A stretch of DNA of 64,000 nt from Pseudooceanicola batsensis HTCC2597 (GCF_000152725.1 NZ_AAMO01000015.1:22895-86894), one strand, 5' to 3'; positions 52,577 through 62,240 are shown, numbered from the stretch's first letter. The notes: a model not told the origin generated them from the letters alone. A program made the numbers and translations.

Positions 52577-53091
52577 AATAACTCGCCGCCACACACCGGA
52601 ACTATGGGCAGCACCCGATCGCGGACATGCATTGCTGCATTGCAGAAAAGTCATAGCCCGCCCATTGTGCGACTGCAGCATTGCTCCTATGTTCGCTCTT
52701 GTGATCGGTTCTCTCCTCCTCCCTGAGCCGATCCGGAATAATCGGCGGCATCCACCTCCTCCCGGATGTCGCCTTTTTATTTGCAGATCCCCATTCTGAG
52801 CTCTTGCGATTTCTCCTCGTTGACCATTCGGTCCCCGAGCTTGCTGTGTGTCGGGTCCGTTTCGCTGGAGGTGCCCAAAATGCAGGCACGGCCGTGTCCC
52901 AGCAGCCTGGCATGGGTTTGCGCGACAACGCCCACAGCGTCATCCCCAGATTTTGTGGATAAGTTTTCGCTGCCAAGACTTCAGTTTTCGAGGCCATGAA
53001 AGAGTGAGAGACAGGGCGGGAGGGGTGACCCCTCCCGGGTGAGAGAGTGCACGCGGGGCTCGGGGCCAACCCTCAACCCCGGAGATTGCCG
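52577..53091. other. Intergenic region with a DnaA-box match
   Basis: About 515 bases without a gene. It contains a terminator at 52744-52778, short repeats of GCTGCATTGCAG type near 52630-52680, and TGTGGATAA at 52954-52962, a perfect complement of the DnaA box TTATCCACA. One box alone does not make an origin. Confidence 0.45.
52744..52778 (+). terminator. Rho-independent terminator
   Basis: Stem GGCGGCATCC / GGATGTCGCC (one G-U pair), 10-base loop, then TTTTT. It is 168 bases after the last small gene and insulates the helicase gene. Confidence 0.8.
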
Positions 53092-56000
53092 ATGAACGCT
53101 CACCCCCATTCCGTCCAACTTGCAACCGAGCCCGAAGCCCCTGCCCTGCCGGATGCCCCACGCTTCGCCCAAAACCTGATGCAGGCTGCGAAAATCCTCG
53201 TCCCCGTTTTCGAGGCAGGCAGGTCCATCGACGCCGCCGCACTTCGCGCCGCGATGGAAGATGCTTGCGGTGCCAGTGACACAAGTGGTGCCTGGGTCTG
53301 GAAAGACGCCTATGAGGCGGCCGAGGTCGCCCAAATCCTTATACTCTCGCGCTACGGCGCGCTGATGCAGCGTCAGGCACTGTCGCCGCAGGCCTTCCTC
53401 ACCATGATCGAACGTTTCACGGCTCTGGCCCCGTCTCACACGCGCCGCTCCGAAGACAGTATCCGTCTGCAACAGTTTTCCACGCCTTTGCCCCTCGCGG
53501 CCATCGTCGCGCAGGCCGCCGGGTTTCGGGACGACGACCTGATGCTCGAGCCGTCGACGGGCACGGGCATGCTGGCCATCTTTGCAAAGATCGCTGGTGC
53601 ACGGTTGGCGCTGAATGAACTTGCCGACACGCGCCGCGCCCTACTGGGGCAGTTGTTCCCCGATGCCGCCGTATCTGACCACGATGCTGCCTCGATCGAC
53701 GATCGTCTTGATCGCTCGATCACGCCCTCGGTCGTGGTGATGAACCCGCCGTTTTCCGCTGCCAACCATGTCGAGGGCCGGTTTAGGCAAGCGACCAGTC
53801 AGCATGTGCTTTCCGCCCTGGCACGCCTCGCGCCTGGTGGGCGGCTTGTCGTCATCACCGGCGAAAGCTTCCGTCCCTCTTTGAAATCCTTCCAGTCGAC
53901 ATTTCAGCGGATCGGCCAGAGCGCCGATGTCGTGTTTTCGGCCCCCATCGACGGCAAGGTCTTCGCACGGCATGGCACCACGATCGACACGCGGTTGACG
54001 GTAATCGATAAGCGCGCGGCTGGTGCTGAAGAGACCGCACCGGCTGATATTGACGCCGCCTATCATCCGATCTGCGCGACCACGAGTGATCTTCTCTCCG
54101 TAGTACTCGCCCATTGCCCGGAACGCCGCAGCCCCCCGCCCTGCCCCACCACATCGGCCCTTTCGGTCCCGTCTCAGCCGACCCGCACCAACCTCCACGC
54201 CCTGCGCAACGCAGCACGCAAAGAAACCCGTGCGCTCGCCGAGGAACGCGCGAAGCATCCGTTCGACGACATCGAGACGGCCCCGCTCGACTACTTGCCA
54301 AAAGCCTGGAGCGAACCCTATGGCACGTTGCAGGACACGGTCTACGAGGTCTATGACCTGCAGGCGATCCGGATCGACGGCGCGGCGGAGCATCCGACAG
54401 CACTTGTGCAATCCGCCGCCATGGCCTCGGTGCCGCCGCCCGTGCCGAGCTACCGCCCCGTTCTGCCGAAGACCCTCGTTCGAGACGGTCTCCTCTCTGC
54501 GCCGCAGCTCGAAAGCGTGATCTACGCGGGCAATGCACACGAGACGCATCTCAAGGGCTGGTTCAAGCGCGGCGAGATCGAAGGTCAGCTGATGGCAGCG
54601 TCTGAGGATGACGAAGGTGCCTTTCGCCTGCGCAAGGGCTGGTTCCTCGGCGATGGCACGGGCTGCGGCAAGGGCCGGCAGGTCGCGGGCATCATCCTCG
54701 ACAATTGGCTGCAAGGACGACGCCGCGCGGTCTGGGTCTCGAAGAGCGACAAGCTCATCGAGGATGCGCGCCGCGACTGGATGGCGCTTGGGGGGCGTGA
54801 AAGCGATATCGTGCCGCTCTCGAAATTCCGCCAGGGGAGCGATATCCGTCTCCCAGAGGGCATCCTCTTCGTCACCTATGCCACCCTGCGTTCTGCTGAA
54901 CGCGACGGGAAAGCCTCCCGCCTCGATCAGGTGACGTCCTGGCTTGGCGAGGGGTTCAACGGGGTCATCGCTTTCGACGAAAGCCACGCCATGGCGAATG
55001 CCGCCGGCGAAAAGTCCGACCGCGGCGACAAGAAGGCATCCCAACAAGGCCTTGCTGGCCTCGCGCTGCAAAATGCCGTTCCCGATGCCCGGGTGCTCTA
55101 CGTCTCAGCGACCGGCGCGACGGTGGTCGGCAATCTCGCCTATGCCTCCCGTCTCGGGCTCTGGGGCACGGGTGATTTCCCTTTCGTGACGCGGGCCGAG
55201 TTCGTTGCCGCGATGGAGGCCGGGGGCATTGCTGCCATGGAGATGATCTCGCGCGATCTGAAGGCGCTCGGGCTCTATCTTGCGCGGTCCCTCTCCTATG
55301 CCGGGGTCGAATACGAAATGCTGGTGCATGAGCTGACGCCCGCACAGATCGCGATCTATGACAGCTATGCCGATGCCTACCAGATCATCCACACCAACTT
55401 GGAGGCCGCCCTTCAGGCCTCGGGTATTTCCTCCGAGACCGGTACGCTGAACCCCCAGGCGAAATCCGCTGCGCGCTCGGCCTTCGAGAGCAACAAGCAG
55501 CGTTTCTTCAATCATCTCATCACCGCCATGAAATGCCCTTCGCTCATCCATGCGATCGAAGCGGACCTGGCCGCGGGGCATTCGGCCGTGATTCAGGTGG
55601 TCTCGACCAGCGAGGCGGTGATGGAACGGCGCCTCGAAGAGATCCCGCCCTCGGAGTGGGACGACCTGCAGGTCGATTTTACGCCGCGCGAGAACATCAT
55701 GGACTACCTCATGCACAGCTTCCCGACGCAGCTCTTCGAGCCCTACTCCGACGAGAACGGCGACCTACGCTCGCGTCCCGCCCTCGATGGTGATGGCAAT
55801 CCGATTATCTGCCGTGAGGCGGAGCGGCGGCGGGATGAGCTTGTCGAGCATCTCGGTGCCCTTGCCCCGGTGCAGGGCGCGCTCGATCAGATCCTGTGGC
55901 ATTTCGGGGGCGATGCGGTGGCCGAGGTCACGGGGCGCAAGCGGCGCATCGCGAGGACGCGTGAAGGGCGGCTCAAGGTCGAGAACCGAGCCGCCTCCTC

Positions 56001-57489
56001 CAACCTCGGCGAAACCCAGGCCTTCATGGATGACGCCAAGCGCATCCTGATCTTTTCTGACGCCGGTGGCACGGGGCGCAGCTACCACGCCGATCTTGGT
56101 GCAAAGAACCAGCGCCTCCGGGTGCATTACTTGCTTGAGCCTGGCTGGAAAGCCGACAATGCGATCCAGGGGCTGGGGCGTACCAACCGCACGAACCAAG
56201 CGCAGCCGCCGCTCTTTCGCCCCGTTGCCACAGACGTGAAGGGTGAGAAGCGGTTCCTCTCCACCATCGCCCGCCGCCTCGATACGCTCGGGGCCATCAC
56301 CAAGGGGCAACGCGAGACGGGTGGGCAGAACATGTTCCGCGCCGAGGACAACCTCGAGAGCCCTTATGCACGAGCGGCGTTGCGGCAGTTCTTCTACAAG
56401 CTGCGCGCGGGCAAGATCGACGCCTGCTCCTACTCCAGGTTCCAGGAGATGACCGGGCTGACGCTCGATGAGGCGGATGGCACGATGAAGGAAACCCTGC
56501 CGCCGATCCAGCAGTTCCTGAACCGCTGCCTCGCGCTCCGCATCGACATGCAGGACGCGATCTTCGAGGCCTTCGGCGGGTTTCTTTCGGCGATAATTGA
56601 GGACGCGCGTCAGGCAGGCACCCTCGATGTCGGGCTAGAGACCCTGCGCGCCGAGAAGTTTGAGATCGTTGATCGCAAGGTCATCTTCGAGCATGAGGCG
56701 ACGGGCGCGACGGCAACTGCGCTGACCGTGGAGCGTATCGATCGCAACGATCCGCTCACTCTGCCCCGCGTCAAAGCCATCTGCGCCGACACAAGAGGCG
56801 CGACGCTGTGCTGGAACAAGACCTCCAAACGCGCGGCCCTGATGGTGAAAGCGCCGGCCTTCATGGACGAGGATGGCGTGCCGATCTTGCGGGTGAAGCT
56901 CCTGCGGCCCATGGCGACCGAAATCCTCGCGCTGACCGAGTTCTCGAAGTCGCACTGGGAAGAGATCGATGATGCGATGTTCGAGCAGCTCTGGCAGGCC
57001 GAGGTCGACGCGGTGCCGGAGTTCACTACATCGAAGATCACGCTGATCTGCGGCCTCCTCCTGCCGATCTGGGACCGGCTGCCCGCCGACAACATGCGGA
57101 TCTATCGTCTGCAGACCGAGGACGGGGAGCGCGCCATCGGCCGCTTGGTCAGCCAGGAACAGCTTCTCAATGTCTATGCGCGCCTTGGTCTCGACTGCCA
57201 GATTGAGATGACGCCGCAGGAGGTGTTCGGCGCGGTCATGGACGCGAAGACGACCCTCAGCCTGCTTGGGGGCTACCAGTTGCGTCGCTCTCTGGTCATG
57301 GGACAGCCGAGGCTCGAGCTGATCGGAGCGTCGGGCGCGGCACTGCCCGCATTGAAGGCCTTGGGCTGTTTCACCGAGGTGATCCAGTGGAAGACGCGGG
57401 TGTTCATCCCGGTGGATTGCACCGAGGTGCTGGCGCGGGTCCTTGCCGCGCATCCGGTTGGCGCAAGCGCAGCGGATGCAGCCGCATGA
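53092..57489 (+). CDS. Strawberry-notch-type helicase with N-terminal methyltransferase domain
   Basis: A 1465-residue protein. The N-terminal part carries a DNA methyltransferase-like domain: LEPSTGTGMLAIFAK (SAM site) near 160 and MNPPFSA near 217. The middle and C-terminal parts are a superfamily 2 helicase of the Strawberry-notch group: GDGTGCGKGRQ near 519 (Walker A), VWVSKSDKLIEDA, FDESHAM near 628 (Walker B), IFSDAGGTGRSYH and IQGLGRTNRTNQ near 1025. Large fusions of this kind are typical of alphaproteobacterial plasmids and may protect or process incoming single-stranded DNA; the role is unproven. ATG 53092 has GGAG upstream. It overlaps the primase gene by four bases (ATGA). Confidence 0.88.
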   Translation: MNAHPHSVQLATEPEAPALPDAPRFAQNLMQAAKILVPVFEAGRSIDAAALRAAMEDACGASDTSGAWVWKDAYEAAEVAQILILSRYGALMQRQALSPQAFLTMIERFTALAPSHTRRSEDSIRLQQFSTPLPLAAIVAQAAGFRDDDLMLEPSTGTGMLAIFAKIAGARLALNELADTRRALLGQLFPDAAVSDHDAASIDDRLDRSITPSVVVMNPPFSAANHVEGRFRQATSQHVLSALARLAPGGRLVVITGESFRPSLKSFQSTFQRIGQSADVVFSAPIDGKVFARHGTTIDTRLTVIDKRAAGAEETAPADIDAAYHPICATTSDLLSVVLAHCPERRSPPPCPTTSALSVPSQPTRTNLHALRNAARKETRALAEERAKHPFDDIETAPLDYLPKAWSEPYGTLQDTVYEVYDLQAIRIDGAAEHPTALVQSAAMASVPPPVPSYRPVLPKTLVRDGLLSAPQLESVIYAGNAHETHLKGWFKRGEIEGQLMAASEDDEGAFRLRKGWFLGDGTGCGKGRQVAGIILDNWLQGRRRAVWVSKSDKLIEDARRDWMALGGRESDIVPLSKFRQGSDIRLPEGILFVTYATLRSAERDGKASRLDQVTSWLGEGFNGVIAFDESHAMANAAGEKSDRGDKKASQQGLAGLALQNAVPDARVLYVSATGATVVGNLAYASRLGLWGTGDFPFVTRAEFVAAMEAGGIAAMEMISRDLKALGLYLARSLSYAGVEYEMLVHELTPAQIAIYDSYADAYQIIHTNLEAALQASGISSETGTLNPQAKSAARSAFESNKQRFFNHLITAMKCPSLIHAIEADLAAGHSAVIQVVSTSEAVMERRLEEIPPSEWDDLQVDFTPRENIMDYLMHSFPTQLFEPYSDENGDLRSRPALDGDGNPIICREAERRRDELVEHLGALAPVQGALDQILWHFGGDAVAEVTGRKRRIARTREGRLKVENRAASSNLGETQAFMDDAKRILIFSDAGGTGRSYHADLGAKNQRLRVHYLLEPGWKADNAIQGLGRTNRTNQAQPPLFRPVATDVKGEKRFLSTIARRLDTLGAITKGQRETGGQNMFRAEDNLESPYARAALRQFFYKLRAGKIDACSYSRFQEMTGLTLDEADGTMKETLPPIQQFLNRCLALRIDMQDAIFEAFGGFLSAIIEDARQAGTLDVGLETLRAEKFEIVDRKVIFEHEATGATATALTVERIDRNDPLTLPRVKAICADTRGATLCWNKTSKRAALMVKAPAFMDEDGVPILRVKLLRPMATEILALTEFSKSHWEEIDDAMFEQLWQAEVDAVPEFTTSKITLICGLLLPIWDRLPADNMRIYRLQTEDGERAIGRLVSQEQLLNVYARLGLDCQIEMTPQEVFGAVMDAKTTLSLLGGYQLRRSLVMGQPRLELIGASGAALPALKALGCFTEVIQWKTRVFIPVDCTEVLARVLAAHPVGASAADAAA

Positions 57490-58532
57490 GCGCGCGGCGC
57501 AGCATCGCAGACCTCTCGGCTGATCTTGCAGACCGCGCCGAGAGTTTCTGCCGCCAGTATTTCCCCGAGGGGTCCAAGCAGGGCAACTATTGGCAGGTTG
57601 GCGACACTTCGGGCGCAAAGGGTCAGAGCCTCGCCATCCGGCTGCAAGCTCAGGGTGGGCGCAAAGCCGGATCTTGGACCGATTTCGCGACCGGTGAGTA
57701 TGGCGATCTGATTGACCTGATGCATGAACGGCTTGGTTCGGTCACGCTCAAGGAAACGCTGAGGGAGGCCCGGTCCTTTCTCGGCGAGGCCCCCTGCCCT
57801 TCCTTACCTTGTGACACCCAAAGGGCTGAGTGCCCCGATGCTGCCTCTAGCAAACGCATTGCGCGGGCGCGGAAGCTCTTTGCCGCTGGCAAGCCGGTTC
57901 TCGGCACCTTGGCTGCCACCTATCTGCAGGGGCGCGGGATCACACGGCTGGGTCCGGCGCTGCGTTATCACCCGCGGGTTTTCCTGCGGCAGGGCGAGGA
58001 CGACGCCGATCCGCCGCAAAGGGCCCCTGCCCTGCTCGCGAAGATCACCGACAATCGGGGCCAGATCACCGGCTGCGCACGCTTCTATCTCGACCCGTCC
58101 ACCGGCGGTTTGGCCGAGATCGAGAGCCCGAAGCGGATCCTCGGACAGCTGCACGGCCATGCCATCCGCTTCTGGTCCGGCAAGGCGCGCAGCGATCTCA
58201 TCGTCGGTGAAGGTCTCGAGAACACCCTCTCGGTCGGCACGGCTCTCTCCGAGTTTGACCTCGCCTCCTGTCTCACTGCCACCCATCTCGGCCTCTTCAT
58301 CCCGCCGCCGGGGATCAAGCGTATCTGGATCGCGCGGGACAATGACGAAGCGGGACGAACCGCATCACTGAGACTGCGTAACCAACTGGAATCGCTTGGT
58401 ATTGCCTGTGGTGGTCTCGTGCCAAACATGGGCGATTTCAACGACGATCTGCGGGCATTTGGCAAAGATGCGCTGCGCCGGTCGTTGCTTGAGGCCATGA
58501 AAGTACAAGGTCTGGAGATCGAGGACGGGTGA
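57486..58532 (+). CDS. Toprim-domain primase-like protein
   Basis: A 348-residue protein. The N-terminal part (FPEGSKQGNYWQVGD, GSWTDFATGEYGDLIDLM) resembles the zinc-ribbon-like or DUF7146 region of plasmid primases, and the Toprim domain follows with the Glu in IVGEGLENTLS (near 237) and DND in IARDNDEAGR (near 282). It would prime DNA synthesis, for example on transferred single strands. It is co-translated with the strawberry-notch gene. Confidence 0.87.
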   Translation: MSARRSIADLSADLADRAESFCRQYFPEGSKQGNYWQVGDTSGAKGQSLAIRLQAQGGRKAGSWTDFATGEYGDLIDLMHERLGSVTLKETLREARSFLGEAPCPSLPCDTQRAECPDAASSKRIARARKLFAAGKPVLGTLAATYLQGRGITRLGPALRYHPRVFLRQGEDDADPPQRAPALLAKITDNRGQITGCARFYLDPSTGGLAEIESPKRILGQLHGHAIRFWSGKARSDLIVGEGLENTLSVGTALSEFDLASCLTATHLGLFIPPPGIKRIWIARDNDEAGRTASLRLRNQLESLGIACGGLVPNMGDFNDDLRAFGKDALRRSLLEAMKVQGLEIEDG

Positions 58533-58830
58533 GCGCCAGCCCCATAAGTGACGTCCGACAGGGCAAAGGTTCCGCGGGTTCGATCTGAACCCGTTTGGAA
58601 AAGAGGAGCGATGGACCGGCGGGTCGGAGCAGAGTGCTCCTCGCCCGGACAGCAATGCGCCCCGCACCAGAAAATTCCCCTGAGCCTTCGGCTCATTCCT
58701 CGCGGGAGCAATTTTCCGGCCCTGGGCGCATTCTCCGCTGCGCTCCGATCCTGACGGATGCGGCCCGGTCGCCGCCGGTCCTGTTATCGCCCCATCCAAA
58801 TCGGGTCAGATCAATCAGAGGAACCAGACA
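58533..58830 (+). other. Leader region of the DUF2493 gene
   Basis: About 300 bases with no gene. It carries the third copy of the structured leader at 58679-58747. The rest shows no clear promoter. Confidence 0.5.
58679..58747 (+). promoter_or_regulatory. Structured leader element, diverged copy
   Basis: Aligns over about 68 bases with the leaders at 3148-3214 and 61756-61822. The first hairpin is GAGCC-TTC-GGCTC rather than GACCC-TGC-GGGTC, a compensating change, and the TCC...GGA stem and the CTCCGCTGCGCT block are kept. It lies about 84 bases before the DUF2493 start. Confidence 0.5.
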
Positions 58831-59742
58831 ATGCCCCATCAGACAGACATCCCCGAGGAAACCGGCGTAACCTCCGCCATCCTCGACCACCTCGCACTTC
58901 ATGGCGCAACACCAGGACCCGGCGAGACCGATCATCGCCCCCTGCCCCAGCCTGACGAGGTCGAGCTCGCCATGGCGACACTTTTCGACACCACTATCGG
59001 CCTCCTCACCGGCAGCCAGTTGGAAGACAATCTCGAAGAGATGCTCTGGTCCCTCACCTCGATCTTCCATCGCCGGCTTGCCCATATCCAGAAGCTTCTC
59101 GACGATAACGAATTCGAGGTCCGGGAAAGTTTGGCCATCCAGGACGGTTCCGAGGTCGCTTCGGTTGAACTGGAACGCCTCCAGTTGATCGGGCTTAAGC
59201 TCTGGGACCATCGCGACGCTTTCGAGCAGATGCGCGATCTGGCCGTGGACCACTTCTCGGCCGCCACCGGTTCACCCTGGCTGCCCCGCACCGGATCCAA
59301 GGTCTCGCATCGCGGTCTCACCTCCGCCGTGGTGGACAGCCGGGCCTATCTCTCGGCCAAGCGGCGCAAGGAGACCGAGGTTCACTGCCCCGAAGGCACG
59401 CGGATCGCCTTCTCGGGCGGGGACTATCACGCCTACGACCTGATCTGGTCCGTCCTCGATGCCACCCATGCGAAATACCCAGACATGATTCTTTTACACG
59501 GCGGCACACCAAAAGGTGCCGAGATGATCGCTGCCCGCTGGGCAGATACCCGTGGTGTCACGCAGGTGGCGTTCAAACCCGACTGGAAGAGCCATGGCAA
59601 GGCTGCCCCCTTCAAGCGCAACGACAAGATGCTCGAAACCATGCCACAGGGTCTGATTGCCACGCCCGGTTCGGGCATCACCGAGAACATCGTCGACAAG
59701 GCCCGCAAGCTCGGAATCCGCATCAAGAGGATCGGGGCTTAG
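58831..59742 (+). CDS. DUF2493 family protein (SLOG-like nucleotide-binding fold)
   Basis: A 303-residue protein. Residues about 190-300 match the DUF2493/YpsA-like SLOG domain: RIAFSGGDYHAYDLIWSVLD, then MILLHGGTPKGAEMIAARWA and VAFKPDWKSHGKAAPFKRND. SLOG domains bind nucleotides or their derivatives. The N-terminal half is helical (LEDNLEEMLWSLTSIFHRRL, FEQMRDLAVDHF) and not recognised. It is a common companion of DUF736 genes on these plasmids; here both share a leader element, which suggests common control. Confidence 0.85.
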   Translation: MPHQTDIPEETGVTSAILDHLALHGATPGPGETDHRPLPQPDEVELAMATLFDTTIGLLTGSQLEDNLEEMLWSLTSIFHRRLAHIQKLLDDNEFEVRESLAIQDGSEVASVELERLQLIGLKLWDHRDAFEQMRDLAVDHFSAATGSPWLPRTGSKVSHRGLTSAVVDSRAYLSAKRRKETEVHCPEGTRIAFSGGDYHAYDLIWSVLDATHAKYPDMILLHGGTPKGAEMIAARWADTRGVTQVAFKPDWKSHGKAAPFKRNDKMLETMPQGLIATPGSGITENIVDKARKLGIRIKRIGA

Positions 59743-59750
59743 GCCCCGGT

Positions 59751-60044
59751 TCACGCCCCGCGCAAGAGGTCCTGTACGACGGAAGGCTTCTTGGCGATCA
59801 ATGCCAGCAGAACCTGTGCTGGGCCTGTCGGGTGCCGGCGCCCGTGTTCCCAGTTCAGGAGCGTACCTTTCGCGACGCCAATGCTCTTGGCGAACTCGGC
59901 CTGGGACAGGCCCGTCCGTTGCCGGACTTCGGCGACATCGACCTCCGCCACGGACACTTCATGCACTTTGGCGTCGGCCAAATCGCCATTCGCGAAGGCC
60001 AGAGCCTCTTCGAGGCCCTTGGATACAGATTTGAATGCACTCAT
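59751..60044 (-). CDS. HigA-type antitoxin-like XRE protein, no toxin partner seen
   Basis: A 97-residue protein. The C-terminal half has the helix-turn-helix RQRTGLSQAEFAKSIGVAKGTLLNWEHGRRHP of HigA/NadS-type antitoxins (in parts: RTGLSQAEFAKSIGV, GTLLNWEHGRRHP). No RelE/HigB toxin gene lies on the same strand on either side. It could be an orphan antitoxin or an autonomous regulator of the divergent ATPase. ATG 60044 has AAGGAGC ten bases upstream. Confidence 0.8.
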   Translation of the reverse strand: MSAFKSVSKGLEEALAFANGDLADAKVHEVSVAEVDVAEVRQRTGLSQAEFAKSIGVAKGTLLNWEHGRRHPTGPAQVLLALIAKKPSVVQDLLRGA

Positions 60045-60173
60045 TTTGCGTCGATGCTCCTTGGCCACGGCTGTTTTGCTGGGGCAGTAAGATACTTCGG
60101 CTTGAGCAACTAGCTATGGCCGTAGGTAAGATTAACCTTGCAAATCTTCCGTATCGTGGAGTAATTGCAAGGT

Positions 60174-61337
60174 ATGTACAAACGCAAGACCCAACAATTC
60201 GTTCAGTCTTCCTTGGAGAGCCAAGCGGCTGTGGTCCTTCTCGGCCCCCGACAGGTCGGAAAGACAACACTTGCACTCGACATCGCATCAGAGCGCCCAT
60301 CTGTCTATCTCGACCTTGAGCGTGAGGCGGACAGGCAAATCCTGACTGAACCAGATCTCTATCTGGACGAACAGGCGGGCAAACTCGTCATCCTCGACGA
60401 GGTGCAGCAGATGCCTGACCTCTTCAGAACCTTGCGCGGCCAGATCGATCAGCGTCGGCGGGCCGGGTTTCGGACGGGACAGTTCCTGCTATTGGGATCG
60501 GCTTCCAATATCCTCTTGCACCAAACGGCGGAATCCCTCGCCGGTCGTGTTCGATATGTTGAAATGCCCCCCTTGCAGCCTGACGAGGTGGGGGCCGATC
60601 AGTTGAACTTGCTCTGGCTGCGCGGCGGCTTTCCCGACAGCTTTCAGGCCGCGAGCGATCGGGCAAGTATGGACTGGCGTCTGGATTTCCTGCGCACCTA
60701 TCTGGAGCGAGACATCCCTGCCCTCGGACCTCGGATTCCGGCAGCGACCTTGCGGCGGTTCTGGACGATGCTTGCGCATGTCCAGGGCGGCCTTCTGAAC
60801 GCCGCGGCCCTTGCCGAGGGATTGGGCGTGTCCGGCCAGACCGTTGGGCGCTACCTCGATCTGCTCGTCGATCTCATGCTGGTGAGACGCCTGCAGCCCT
60901 GGCACGAGAATGTCGGCAAGCGTCTGGTGAAATCGCCAAAGGTCTATGTGAGAGACAGCGGCATCGTGCATGCGCTGTTGGGCATCGGCACGACAGAAGG
61001 CTTGCTCGGGCACCCGGTCGTCGGTGGCAGTTGGGAGGGGTTCTGTATCGAGGCGCTTCTTGCTGCCGCCCCTTTAGGCACCGAACCTTTCTTCTATCGC
61101 ACTTCGGCCGGTGCTGAACTCGACTTGGTTTTGCGTTTGCCAAGCGGCGACATCTGGGCTGTTGAGATCAAACGGACGACTGCACCAAAGGTTTCGAGAG
61201 GATTTCACACAGGGGCCGAGGACATTGGAGCCAACCGAAAGCTCCTGGTCTATGCCGGTGAGCATGAGGTCCCCGTCGCGAAGGACATTCGAGCGTTACC
61301 ACTGGCACATGCAATCGAGTTGTTGAGCGCGCTATGA
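60174..61337 (+). CDS. AAA_14/DUF4143 family ATPase
   Basis: A 387-residue protein. Seen: Walker A GPRQVGKTT (24-32), Walker B KLVILDEVQQMPDLF (near 66-80), LLLGSASNILLH, and a C-terminal DUF4143 domain with a PD-(D/E)XK-like pattern, GAELDLVL...WAVEIKRT. Known: widespread, with unclear function; some are linked with toxin-antitoxin or defence genes. It is divergent from the XRE gene with about 130 bases between them. ATG 60174 follows AAGG closely; GTGGAG lies 12 bases upstream. Confidence 0.85.
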   Translation: MYKRKTQQFVQSSLESQAAVVLLGPRQVGKTTLALDIASERPSVYLDLEREADRQILTEPDLYLDEQAGKLVILDEVQQMPDLFRTLRGQIDQRRRAGFRTGQFLLLGSASNILLHQTAESLAGRVRYVEMPPLQPDEVGADQLNLLWLRGGFPDSFQAASDRASMDWRLDFLRTYLERDIPALGPRIPAATLRRFWTMLAHVQGGLLNAAALAEGLGVSGQTVGRYLDLLVDLMLVRRLQPWHENVGKRLVKSPKVYVRDSGIVHALLGIGTTEGLLGHPVVGGSWEGFCIEALLAAAPLGTEPFFYRTSAGAELDLVLRLPSGDIWAVEIKRTTAPKVSRGFHTGAEDIGANRKLLVYAGEHEVPVAKDIRALPLAHAIELLSAL

Positions 61338-61755
61338 CCTCGTTTTTATCTCTGGCTCAGGACACTTCCATTGGTCTGAGGATAACAGCGACACGCGAAG
61401 AATCTCAGAGCCAGGTCTGGCCATTAGTCGGGCACCAGAGCGGATGAGTGTCTGGCAACTCGATGGTATCTGGACGCCTGCATCTCCGAATGCGAACGCA
61501 AACGCCCCTGTGATGCCACGGAAGGATGGGCGAATGCTCTGCCGTTGCCATCGATTTGTGATCTGACGGCTTTGGTCTTCGAAGAGTCTTGAAGTTTGGA
61601 TGGACGAGAAGACAATCCCTACTCCTTGCGGCATCTCTCTCGTCTGTTCCCCTACTTTCCTTCATGGCCACCGCACTTCTCCCTTTGTCTGAGTTGCATG
61701 ACATGCTGGTCGCAGCTGTCGTCCCGTCCACAAAGGTTGTCGCCGATCTTTTTCC
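61338..61755. other. Intergenic region before the second DUF736 copy
   Basis: No credible gene. The left 300 bases are unlike anything else in the window. From about 61642 the long direct repeat begins. Confidence 0.45.
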
Positions 61756-61822
61756 CCTGACCCTGCGGGTCATTCCGCGCGGACCAAAAAGACCGGCGCC
61801 TGCCCCTCTCCGCTGCGCTCCG
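61756..61822 (+). promoter_or_regulatory. Structured leader element, copy 2
   Basis: Almost identical to 3148-3214. Contains GACCC-TGC-GGGTC, ATTCC-GCGC-GGA and CTCCGCTGCGCT. It lies about 70 bases before the DUF736 start. Confidence 0.5.
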
Positions 61823-61892
61823 CCTTCGGTGTGGCCGGGCCTTGGCCAGCTGCAAGGTGACCATCATTGCAACGCAAACAAGGAGAAGAGCA

Positions 61893-62231
61893 ATGACCAC
61901 GAACTGCATCAAATTCACCAGCGCCGACATCGAAACCGCCAAGGGCGTCGGCTCCATCTCGACCCTGACCTTCGACCTCGACATCACGGTCGAACCCGTC
62001 GCGAGCTCGAACCCGATGGCCCCCACGCACCGCGTCCTCGGCCGCTCCCCGCGCGGCAAGTTGGTCGAGTGCGGCGGCATCTGGAAGAAGCAGAACAAGG
62101 AGACCGGCGCTGACTACTACACGCTGACCATCCGCGACCACGGCTTCAACGCCAACCTCGGCAAGGCCGCGAACCAGGACGATCTGTCCCTGCAGGCCGT
62201 CATCCCCTGGGGTCCCAAAGACGCCGCGTGA
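61893..62231 (+). CDS. DUF736 family protein, copy 2
   Basis: A 112-residue paralogue of the protein at 3288, differing at a handful of positions (GVG for GTG near 18, SSNPM for STNPM, KLVEC for KLIEC, KDAA for KEAA). This pattern suggests duplication or gene conversion between the two plasmid sites. GGAGAAG before ATG 61893 sets the start. Two hairpins follow the stop. Confidence 0.85.
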   Translation: MTTNCIKFTSADIETAKGVGSISTLTFDLDITVEPVASSNPMAPTHRVLGRSPRGKLVECGGIWKKQNKETGADYYTLTIRDHGFNANLGKAANQDDLSLQAVIPWGPKDAA

Positions 62232-62240
62232 CGGCTAAGG

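Larger units (their letters stand above)
61642..62231 (+). repeat. Long direct repeat, copy 2 (leader plus DUF736 gene)
   Basis: Matches 3035-3626 in the same direction. Differences cluster at 61850-61880 (between the leader and the start codon); most other changes are single bases, several silent. Confidence 0.85.

Noticed and set aside
53641..55071. Minus-strand open frame opposite the strawberry-notch gene
   Set aside because: Shadow; helicase and methyltransferase motifs are on the plus strand.
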